DNA of 64,000 nt from Cristatella mucedo (lineage: Eukaryota > Bryozoa > Phylactolaemata > Cristatellidae), in assembly GCA_009760855.2 (NCBI GenBank), contig WPIO01000005.1, positions 7,722,001-7,786,000 on the forward strand, in the 5' to 3' direction. The notes below the pieces were generated by a model. That model saw nothing but the letters and a program-made list of their open reading frames with translations. It made no database searches and was not told the DNA's origin. The position numbers and the translations under genes were made by a program. Shown here piece by piece: positions 25,601 through 37,600 of the stretch. The number at the start of each line of letters is the position of its first letter. The first letter of the stretch is position 1.

Positions 25601-28600
25601 CATAGTAGGGGCATTTAATGTGCCGGTCTTTTTCAGACTGGTTAAGAATGATACTAAGCAGCTATATATTATTCTCTTTTAGCTGGCTTCCAGATGTCGT
25701 TCTTCCGAAAGGTTGCAGATGCAGGTGCATTTTTATCAGTCTCACTGCTAGATAAGCAGTAGGCCCCTGTTGGATGCAACGTAGTTCACTGCTTGATTCC
25801 CAGCAGGCCACTGCTGGATGTGCTACAGGTCAAACATGTATGTGTAGTAGTCCACTGCTGATCTATAGAAGATAGCATTGCTAAATCTTCGGCAGCCTGC
25901 TAGTGCTGGCCGCATCATTCCAGTGACTGCCTTTTTGTGTTGTTTTCCTGTTTGCTCGAAGCAGTCGGCTGCTCCAGCTGACAATAGCTGGGTTGGGGTG
26001 AGTGCTCTGCTTATCACGGAAGTCGGTTAGATTGGGGAGTTGGTTTAATGTTAAAGCAGCCCAGTCAGTATGGTGACTGCACGAACTGATAGAAGATGTT
26101 TACTCTCAGATTAGCTGCTCTGAGTGACTTATGCTTCTGGATTGACTCGGTGGCTGGGCAGTAGAGCACCTACTGTCGGTAGAGGGGTGTAAGCTCATGC
26201 CTGAGGGTATTTACGTGCCGGCATTGCTTGTTTCTGATGACTCAGCAGCCAGGAGAAGTTTAGTGACCCAAAAACAAACCACCTAGCAACTAAAATCCTC
26301 ACATTGTGTGGCTAACGATGACCGTGAGCTACAGACATATCACCAGCAGGAATGTGTAAATATGCACTTTTAAGACAAAACTCATCTTTTAAATTGACAC
26401 GAATTTAAGGATAAATGATTCCTAGAACATAGTCGTTTGTATGTTTATGTGCAAGAGAGAGTGCGGCATGGCAATTCCTCATGACATACTTATACTCATA
26501 CTCATGACATACTCGGCAGTGACTTACACAGTGCTGTACAATGTCGAAGACAAGGGAGTGCGATGTATCAAACACGAGCTTCTTGTTAGCACTTCACCAG
26601 CCACTTGTGAGCGACAGAAAGATTGCGGGTCTTCTCGGAATGTTTGAAGGTCGTGCGAGATTAAACCTGGCTAAGTGTGCCCGGACGGGTTCTTGGCATC
26701 AAACTGAGGCCGCCTGTGATGCTAAGCAAGAATTCCACACCGGTGTAGCTTTGGTGACATGTGAGTCAAGCCAGCCTTCACTGGCTGGCTTGACTCACAT
26801 GCTCTGGAAACCTTTACAAGGTTGTAAGTTAGCATGCAAAAGGTAAGTCGCTGACTTGTCTGTGTGAGCACCTTTCGGAAACGAAGGCCACTATAGGCCA
26901 AGTAAGCAGCCTAATGCTGACAAGCTGAAATAGGCTAAATGCCACGCTCAGCTCACTTGATTTTTGAGAGCTGACGCTTGGTCTATTGGACTGACGAGGA
27001 CAGATGTTGACTCGGAATAGCTTGCACAACATTGTCTACATCAGCAGAAAAAAATGTGAGTAGTACCAAGAAAACCGCCAAGAGCTCGTGACAACGGTGG
27101 TAGAGGAATCATGGTGTGCACATCCTTTTGGCAGCTCTGGTATTGGATTGCTGCATCGAATTCCTGGCACTCCGGACCACCATGTCTCCCTCGACGCGCT
27201 TCATAGCAAGAAGATTCCTTCTGCTAGAGGTTTTTTGGTGCATAAATTCATGTACCAGTAGATTAACTAGCCAAGGCATACTTTGAAGTGCATCAGAAAA
27301 TACTTCTTTTTACCTCGTCTGTCGTCATCGTCATGAACTGGCCCAGCCACTCGCCCGATCTATACCCCTATAGAGAGAGTATCGATAATGGAAAATGAGA
27401 GGCTGTGTGTATGTCACTTATCTCAGCAGATGATCTGTGTTGAGGAGCTTCAAAAGCTTTGGGAGTAGATACCTCGTGATACTGTTCAGGACTTTGTTGC
27501 ATTGGTGCCAAGCCGAGTGAAACCGGTCATCAGAATCAAGTTGGGCCTGGTTCTTACTCAACCAGACTATTTGCTATTACAGTTCTACATACTTCTGAGA
27601 GCTTGATACTATGATTAAGCACGGTGCCTCCAAGTACTACGACGAGCTCCAGTCTGCCATATTGTTAGGGGTGTGTAAATACCCATGGGCATGAGCACTC
27701 ATATATGTCGACAGGGTACATTTCCACCTAGCTCCGTATTAACGCAGTTCCACCAATAATTTCATGGAGGTAGCCAGTCAACACCTCGAAAATAAGATGT
27801 ATTATGCTCAAGCTTTTCTTAGAATACCTTTTTAAGGGCCAGGTTTCATGCAAGAACACCTACTCAAGACTAGAGGGAGGTTTAATCGCCAGCACTAAAG
27901 TTGTCTAACCCTTCAACAAGCTTTGCAGCAGATGCTTGCGATGACGGAGGACGAGAAAATGAGCGTGCTTGCAAGCTAGCTTGCACCCATTCGAGCTAGC
28001 TTACGTGCTTGTGGGCTAGCTCACATACATGAGAGCTAGCTCGTGTGCGTGCAAGCTAGATCACGAGCAAGCAAGCTAGCTCGAGTGCATGAGAGCTAGC
28101 TCACGTGCATGCAAGCTAGCTCGAGTGCATGAGAGCTAGCTCACGTGCATGCAAGGTAACTCACACATGCAAGCTAGCTCACGTGCATACAGGCTAGCTC
28201 ACGGGCTCGAGTTTTGAGCTGCTGTACAGTGTCATGACTTTTCCAGATGTCCCATAGCTAGAGCAGACTTAGGAGTGATGCACCATGCTCAATCTCGTCT
28301 CGATGTTGCAGGAGACTCGATTTAGTGCTTGCCATTCTTCCCTCATTATGTAGTTAATGGAAGCTCAACATATGATATAAGCCCATCACTGGGGCCCTCT
28401 TGCCCTGCTGCCATTTGAACAGTGTTTTATTATGGCAGCCTAATCTCGCGTTTTGAGTGCACGGTGGTCCAGATGGTGACAAGTTGCCAGGCTGGCTTGG
28501 TAGGCTCGGTGATGGCCATTCTGTTTTGTGTATGCACAGGCCTCTCTTACCCTGGTCATTTTTCGATGGGTAATTAAAACTGTGATTGTCAAGTGATGGA

Positions 28601-31600
28601 TGGAGCAGTTTGGGTGCTTCAAATTTTTTCACGGCCCTCCAAGTCAGCAGACGAAATAGTTAGGGTGGATTCCTCCTCTTCCCTACACTGTGCCTGCTTG
28701 CGTTGCTTGCGCCTTTTCGTTCTTTCTGCATGTAACAAGCAAACGTCATGCCTCCTGTGCCAATCAGTTTCTGTTGGCTGGATTTATCAATGGCATCCTA
28801 GTTCTCTTTATCGGTAGTTGGTGTATGTTTACTGTCGCGTGGAATGGTGCTCTATGATAATGTAATTGGATTCTCGGCTGTTTGTGTAACTCGGAAATTT
28901 TCCCTCCTAGCCAACACGTTTCAGTGAGTGGCAACGTAGGTGAAACCGATTGGTATCAATCAGTTCCATTGGCATCGAAGGCTCACACTGGCAAGACAGG
29001 CTGAGCCGAAGAGACGACCTGCCTGTCGTTCTTACGAGTCTTTATAGATGAGACCCAACCCACCCACGAGCATGACCAAAACACAATCTAGCCACTCACC
29101 ATGCTTTCGAATAATACTACATGGCATGTTGTTCCTTCCTGTCAAGTCCAACACATAGATTTTCTCACGTGTGTGACCAATATGTTGAACATGACAGCCT
29201 GAGCAGCTCAGCAGATGGTGGTATACAGATGGCAAAAAGAAGATTCAACATCGTGACCATATATAATAATAATAATAACAACAATAATAATACGCATGAT
29301 GTAGCACCCTCAGAGAATGCAATCGCTTTGTAGATGCTTTACATTTGCTGCAAAGGAAGATATATCAGCACATTTTTTGCGGACCCATATCAATTAACCA
29401 ACTGGTGTTGTGCCGGTCACATCACATCAACATCACATCAGGGCTGAATGGCTGGCAGGCTGTGCATCATTTGGGTTTCTGGCAGGCCTGGAGCACAAAA
29501 GTCTTGAGTCTTGCTACCTGCCGACTAGAACGTGTGCTATAAATAAAGGTCATGGTGGCATTTCCTTGATGTTTGCTTTGGGACAGTGAGGATGTTGGGT
29601 CAGCGTAAAGTAAAATCATATTTTAGTTTCGTGCGAAAAATCGAAAGATAGTGCAGTCAAGGAGACGAAAAGCCCCCCTCCACCCAATGGTCCAATACAC
29701 TTCTGTCTGCACCTGCTGAACGTATCTTAGTTGTAAATAAAAAGGCATAGAAAGCGACACTGCTTTCCCCAAGCAGCTCAGAATTTAGCAGGCAACTTAA
29801 TTGGCTCTCATGGAGCACATGTGGAGTGTTAGGCAATGGTTGTGATGTCCTCCTTTGGTACTCTGTTCGTCGGAATCACCGATTGCATTTGTTAGTTTAC
29901 CGACTGCATTAATTTTCTTGCTTATAGGCTGATTTATTGCATGCCGTTCGTTAGGGGTCTGTGTGTGCGTGTGTTGTATGTTGTATTTATTGTGTATGTA
30001 TTGCATATTGATAGCATAACTCACGTACACTCCTGCTGACTGCTTTTAGCCCATTGGTCATTCTGTTTGCACCATCGGCTCTTTTCAGCCTCTAAATCCA
30101 AACCCGAATAGTGAGTGGAACACATATTTCAAGGATAATGAGACGTTGCTTCAAATTGATAAAGACTGTAGGTAAGCAAACTGAAGGTTCGGTGTGTGTT
30201 TCTCTGGCTGGGAGTGCTCTCTGGCCTACTTTTTCCATTCTTTGAATTATTGTACATCTCAGGTTTGCCGACATCTTACTTATCTATGCTTGTGGCAGCA
30301 CTTTATATAAAATTTCCCCCTCGTTGACTGACTGACTGTTTTTAGAGAGGTTGCATGTAATTAAGTATGTGGAATGGCATTGCCGGTCATGAAGAATCTC
30401 GTTTAAGTTCCTTGATCGTATAGAGTTTGCAACTTTTGGCTTACGATAATTGTCCGACCGGATGATTACCCTACTCTTCCACCCACCATGCTTGTTCACA
30501 GACACCTTGAAGATGCAGAAGTTGGCTTGGAAACTTTTTATGCTTCAATTTATTTGAAAAATATAACCGCACATTTAGCTTGAGCATTAGTTGCAATCCT
30601 AGGCTCTGAGGTTTGCTAAGTACAGCTAGCTGGCTTTCTTAAGTAAGGTGACATCATTTCTTATCTTACCTAGTACCTTCTCTTGTCTTCTCAGTTTCTC
30701 TCACCTTAAAATTATCAGCTGTCAGTCCTCCGACGTTTCTGCAAGCGATGTGGCTGCCTTAATAAGGTCTAGCAAAAAGAGCTCGTCTCCTGAAGACCCT
30801 ATACCTTCATCTCTGTGGTCTTCACTAGCAGACCAACTTAGCCCTGCCATAACCAAGATTTTTAATGCTTCTTTGGGAAGAGGGGTCGTCCCCAAGTCCT
30901 TCAAATCGGCAATCGTTAGACCTATTCTTAAAAAGCCTGGATTAGACACAGAGGTCCTAGCAAACTATCGCCCAGTTTCCCTTCTTCCGTTCTTATCAAA
31001 GACTCTTAAAAAATTGTTGCTAAGCAGCTGGTTGAACATATTGAAAATAATGGAATGTCAGAAACATTTCAATCAGGTTTCAAGAGGCAGCACTCTACTG
31101 AAACTGCTCTCATCCGTGTTAACAATGACATTCTACGTGGCAACGACGACGGGAATGTCACTGCCCTAGCTCTGCTAGATCTGTCTGCTGCCTTCGACAC
31201 CATTGATCACGAAGTTCTGCTTGAACGATTGAGAACAACGATCGGTCTGGCAGACGAAGCACTTGCGTGGTTTAAATCCTACTTGTCTGATCGTGTTCAA
31301 TCCGTGTCGTGTGGGGGTCAGGTCTCAGACATGAGAAGGGTCACATGTGGAGTCCCTCAAGGGTCTGTACTTGGTCCCTTGCTGTTCTCCATTTATACGC
31401 AAACTCTGGGAAAAGTGATTAAGGCACATGGAATAGGATATCACTTCTGTGCTGACGATACTCAGTCGTATTTGTCATTCAAACCGTCGGAATCTGCTGC
31501 GGCAACTGAGAAACTGAATGCTTGCCTTGCCGATATTCGATCCTGGATGTCGGAAAACTTCCTGAAATTAAATGATCATAAAACCGAACTGCTTCTCATA

Positions 31601-34600
31601 GGACACCCTGAGCGTGTGGCTGGATTAAAAGGCTTCGCTGTTCTAATAGGTGATGCTATGGTGCGGCGATCACCATGTGCTCGAAATTTAGGTGTCGTGT
31701 TCGACAGCTGCCTTATCCAAGAATAGGAGCTGTCTCCCACAGTGGCTTGTAAAACATTTAACTAGCTCTTCAGTTCTGTCTCGGCTTGATTATTGTAATT
31801 CCCTCTTGGCTGGGCTGCCAAAGAAAGCTATTATGCCACTACAGGGGACAATGAATATGGCTGCAAGGCTAGTCTTCAAGTCCCAGCGGTTTCAGCACGT
31901 GTCTCCTTTGCTGAAAGAGCTAGGATGGTTGCTGGTTGAGCAAAGGATACAGAGCAAAGTTCTTACGCTGACCCACAAGGCCAGCCGTGGCTTGGCTCCT
32001 TCGTACCTAGCTGAACTGCTGCATCAGTTTCAGCCTGTTCGCGCCCTCAGGTCCTGTGTGGACAATAAATTAGCTGTCCCATTCCTCTGCTTAAAGACAG
32101 TTGGCGACAGAAGCTTTAGCTCTGCAGGTCCTAGACTGTGGAACTCGCTTCCACAATTCTTACGCAACGACAACTACTCTCCTACTGCCGACTATGGCAC
32201 ATCCTTTTCAGCGGTCCTGAGCTGCTACTTCTATGCTACTCACTACCTTAACTGCTCTCCTGACTCAGCTGTGCTTCCCACTTTCTCTTTGTTGCGTGAG
32301 ACGAAGTCTGTTGGCTACCGAATGCGTACAGAAGGCCGCTTAGGCTGTTTGTGCGCTATGCAAAACTCTCCTGGGTAACACCCACGTGGTCTTTATGACT
32401 TTGTGGAGTTACAGACTGAGATACACATACATTCCTTCATAGTAGAGTTCCATATAAAAACCTCCTGCAAGACACTTTGAATCCTAGCGCAGTGTTTTCT
32501 TTTGAGCTTCGAGTAGTGGTCAGACGCCCTAGAGCTAAACAGCAGCTGGCTTTACCTCGAGCTATCCGATCCGAAATACCCTGCTGGCTGTCCGAGGTCC
32601 GCCTCATTGTCCACATGCTGCACTCTCTTATACCAGTTGACGAACCTATATAAGACTTGACTTGCGAGTTTATAAGGATGATTTTAACAATAATATTAAA
32701 ACACTTGTACACCACTCCCAAATTAACCAACTCTCTTTCTGGGCACTTTAATGGGCTGAAAAAGACTAGAACTTGCTTACTTGTTTCAAATGCATTTCGT
32801 GATCTATTTGTTTACCTCTACCTTGTACAAACCTCAAATCCTTTGGAGACCATGCCTTTAGTTTGTTTGCTCCCAAAGCCTGGAACTCACTCCCGTCTTG
32901 CGTCACGACATCTCTTGACTTGACCAATTTAAAAAGAAACTGAAAAGGCATGTATTCATCACAGCATTCAGTGGATCCCTGTGATTCGTCCTTCATGTGC
33001 TTATGTGTGCTGACACTATTGCATGCTGTCACTAACCACACTTGCATGCTGACCCTGTGCATGTCACCCCTAACCATGTTATTCTTGTTGTTTATTGAGC
33101 ATGCTACCACTAACCATTCTATCGTGTTTCTTTTGCAGTAAATGTAAAGTGCCTAGAAAGAGATTGAGTTCTCTGAGGGCATTATATCAAATGCACTATT
33201 ATTATTATTATTATTAAATATGCATCGACCAGGCGAGTTCCGACCGTCCTATATAGAAGAAATGCTATCAGGTTTAAGGCTAGCTAGCCCACTGAGGGAG
33301 TTCCTTGCAAGACCAAGACTAACCTTTAGTGGAAAATATTGCTGATACAATTTTTTACATATGAGGAAAAGCTGGGCCTTAGGGAAACCGTGCCCTGCAA
33401 ACAGCATTCCAGTTTTTTCTCTTTTCCAATGAATCACTTCTTGTAGAAGTCCTGTGCTTTTGTACTTGCAGGATAGTTTCTGACTTCCCATTATTGTCTT
33501 AGTTATATGCAAGTGCACGGATGCGTATCATAGTGTGGAAAAGTAAAGACCGGCTGATTCAGCACCCTTATTTATACCGCGGCAGAGCGAAGAGCCTTTG
33601 CGACATCACCTGCTTGCATTGGGCAATAAAGCATTGCCTGATGCAAGACTCGAACTCACGACCTTGGTCGTGAAGTGTGTGCACCTATTCCCTGGGCTAA
33701 GGCGTTCAGTAAGCTGGTTTGAACCCAGTCCGACAATGGAATCCTGCGGTATTAAAGGTTTATCATTTAAGTCCTCCTTATTGCAGGAGGGAGGAATATT
33801 TGAGGTGGAGCTCTATTAATACAATGAAAACTCAGTCCTTACTCTGGATTAGCACAGTTCAAGTTACCGTCAGTGAGGGCTCTTAATGGAGATATTCCTT
33901 TTGATGACAGTTTAAAGTGTTTCTCCTTGCTAATGTTTTGTTAGTATTATTAATTAAGTCAGCTATAAAACGAGCCTCTCTTTAGGTGCCCTGTTTGTAA
34001 GCACCTATCGGATCCAATGCAGTAGCATTGTTTTATAGTAATATTATTAATGCATTTGTATTGCAGCCAAATAGAACTAAGTCACTTTCTACGTATGTCA
34101 CATCGGCTGGAAAAAGAAGCGTATCAGGTGACTATTGATAGTAGCTTGCACGATTTCACCACTTCTAAGTACATAAAGGACAATTCAAATGTACAGAGTA
34201 AATGCTACGAGGAATGGGTGGGTTTATAGCTTTTAAATGATGCCATGTTAGGAGATATCGGGATGTCAGTTGGAAGCAAGTTCCGAGTTTTGGGAGCATA
34301 AGAACTGAGGCAAGGTCTCCAAATAGTGATAAAGCTGATTGGATTTATGGCTACACGGAGATAATCAGAGGAGTTGGGCTGTAAGAGAGAAAGCACGAGG
34401 AGTATTTCAGAAAGGCAGGCAAAAGAATCAACAGATCTAAAAGTGAGTGACAACCTCGATGTGCTGCTTAATGGGGAGCCATGGTGGTTCATAAAGAAGT
34501 TAATATCGCATGTGGTTGTTGTGACGCTCACTACAGGCAAATTGGGCATCATCTATAGGCGGAATTTAGGTGCTGTCTTTGACAGGTGCCTAATTTTGGA

Positions 34601-37600
34601 AGTTCGTTAGGAAGACTGCCTCCACAGCTAGCATCCACGTCCACTCCCTATCTAGAATTTGGAACTGTCTTTCATGATGGCTTGCAAAATAACAAGCTAG
34701 CTGCCTAGTTCCGTCTCGGCTAGAGTATTGCAATTATATTTTGGCGGGCCACCAAAAAAGCCATTAGTCTGAATTAGAAGCTGGTGAAGAAAATGGCTGC
34801 AAGGCTAATTAACGAATCATAGATGTTTGACCGTGTGTCTTCTTTGCTGAAGGAGCTTTGATGGCTTCCGGTTGATCAGGGGATACATAGTGAAGTTCTT
34901 ATGCTAACCCACTAGGCCCACCGCAGCTTGGCCCTTTTCAGTCTCCTCGTGGCCTCAGGTCCTGTATTGCAATTAAATTAGCTGTCTCATTACTTTGCTT
35001 GAAGGCCCGTTGGTGACAGAAGCTTTTGCTCTGCATATCCCAGGCTGTGGAACTCACATTCACAATTCTTATGCAATGACATCTATTCCCTTTTCCCCAA
35101 CAATGTGCATCGTTTCCAGACGTCCTAAGCTGCTACTTCCAGGCTACTCTCTACCTCAGCTAACCTCTTGACTCTGCTATGCTTCTTACTTTCTCTTTGT
35201 TGCGTGAGATGAAGTCTGTTGGCTACCGAATGCGTACCGAAAGCCGCTTAGGCTTTGGGTGTGCTGTAGAAAACTCTCCATTGTAAAACCCACATAGTAT
35301 TTGTTGCTTTTTGAAGTTACTGGCGGAGATACATTACATGTCAGGAACTCAATGCACACCGCCTAGCCTATCGCTACAGAAGCATCCAAGACCATACACA
35401 GAATATTCACTCTTCAGACCACAATTATCATTAGAACTTGTTGGAGTGCCGATGCACGTACTTCTTGCCTTTGCCGTTACCAAAAATGGATAGTTTGCCC
35501 TCTTCGGTATGATTTTGTTCCTGTCGAAGGGAAGCTGTCAAACGAGAGCAGTATGTGCACTGTAGCTTTCGTATTACTGCCCCCCCCCACGTAAGTACCT
35601 CCTCAACCAACCACGCAGTCGTTCTCAGGATGCTGGAGAATGTACAAATCTGCTGCCATTTTAGAGGAATTAAGATGAGCATAGTAGAGCATGCGAAGAT
35701 GAATACGGTAGTTATTTTTCTATTGGATGTGCTGGTTTATTAAAACGACTGTGAAAGGCACTATTTTCATTGGGTGCATTCGTTGTTTGTTCATTGTTTT
35801 AATGCTTTAAGGTCGAGCGTTTACTATTTATTCTAAACGAATGGTTGCTGATGCTTTGGGCTCGTAGTGTATGCATGTTGATAATCGGCTAGACATTGAT
35901 TTTGCAGCTTCCATTACCGAGAAGGTTTCGTCTAAGCTTTCTCATTAGCTGACCTGCCAGTGCTTTATGTTTGCTGACGTGGCAAATCAATTATAAGCTG
36001 CTGAAGGGGGACCTTTTCCTGTTTACTTCTGCTTCTCGCATCTGACATTAATCTAGAAAGCTCCGCGAGGCCGTAGAATGACCCGTTTCTTTCTTATCGC
36101 AAAAATCTCGGGTCGCCTGTGATTGCTAGTTCGGGGCATGCGATTGCCTGCTGTATATGCCAATGTATATTCCTGCTTCTGCAACGTTCGTACCGTGCAC
36201 CTGGCGCTCGTGTGTGCTGCTGGTCCGGTGAGTAGCTCGCTCAGGAACCTTTCGTTTCTGCGACCCTGCACATGCAGGTTGCTCTTCTGTGATTTGTAGG
36301 CGCCTGTGCCCGGATATGAATTTCTTCCAATGTGCTACTCCTTATCCGTGCCACACACTCGTCTCTGACGATGGCAAATTCGAGACGCTTCGAAAGCGGG
36401 TGGAGTACACGGTCCTTGACTCGTACAACGTCGAGAAAAACCGTCTTGGACTGACCAACGTAAGCTCCGGAAGGACGTGGATCACATTTTCGTTATGGAG
36501 ATCGCATGCCCTTCAATATAGTATTCGGGCATCCTTGATCTGAGTGTGCCCATGACTACAGAGTCTTGGATTCTGTGGCCCCAGTTTGTGAGGCAATCGC
36601 CTCGTCCGGAGCTACTCGAACCCCCAAGAAGGCTAGTCTAAGTAGTACCCCGTGCTGCTGCCTTGCATGTACTAGCTACTTACTACCCACAGCACAGTTA
36701 GCTTAGCCGACACGGAGGCTGACAGGAATCCACTGTGCTGAGTGCCTCTGCTGTGCTGCCTGTCGACGAGAAAAATCAGGCACCAGCCCAGTTTGTTCAC
36801 GTGAGCGCAGAGATCATGTTTTAGCAATACTGCAGTGCAGCCATAGCAGCGGTAGAACTTTTTCTGGTGTCCTCGAATATTCGAATAAGAAACTCGTGAC
36901 ATGTACTTCCTGCATAACAATACGGGAACCGTGTGATAAACGAACATGCCTAGGTGTGATGTTACTAGACAGTGCCAATTGCACGATCAGACTGTGTTTT
37001 CGAAATTTATTCAAGCCAGGTTGGGTTTCGATATTAATCGAAGTGCATAGTCAGTCAGAACGACCTCCGAATAGACAGCACTCGACGATGGTATCAGTTA
37101 CTGAAAAAAAAGAACCATGGCCTGTGTTTTGAATACTCGCAAATAAACGGCCTTGCCATTCTGCTCAAAGTAAAAGTGTTTGGCCTCTTTTGTAATTCAC
37201 ATTGTAAACCGTGTAGTAGTTTGGAGGTCACCAAACGTTTATTTGCAGGACATTGGCTATAGCTAAACTTTTGATCCTTAGCGGCTTTGGTAGGGCCCAG
37301 GTAAAAATAACGAATGCTTATGCGAAAGCACAGGTCTTGGACTCGGCGATGGTTAGCAAACTCGGGCCTTGCCAAGTGGTCTGAGTTTGGTGTGCTATTA
37401 TATTGCTCGTTCCACGTGCTGTTTTTTGTTAGCCTCTCGGGTTGTTTTCGTGACTGGTGCTCTGGGTTGTTTCTGTGAGTGGTACTGTTCTAGGGCTGTA
37501 TAATGTTTGCTTATGTTATCTCAATGTGCTACAGTTTCCGAGTCTCCCTCTCTTTAGTTGATGCTGACCTCATCGCATCTGCTTTGCCCTCAGGCAGGTA

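Noticed and set aside
27965-28207. CRISPR-like array of palindromic repeats
   Set aside because: The units abut each other without variable spacers; this is a minisatellite.
30648-31169. Single-exon host gene on the + strand
   Set aside because: The frame is the start of the LINE-A reverse transcriptase plus unrelated 5' codons.
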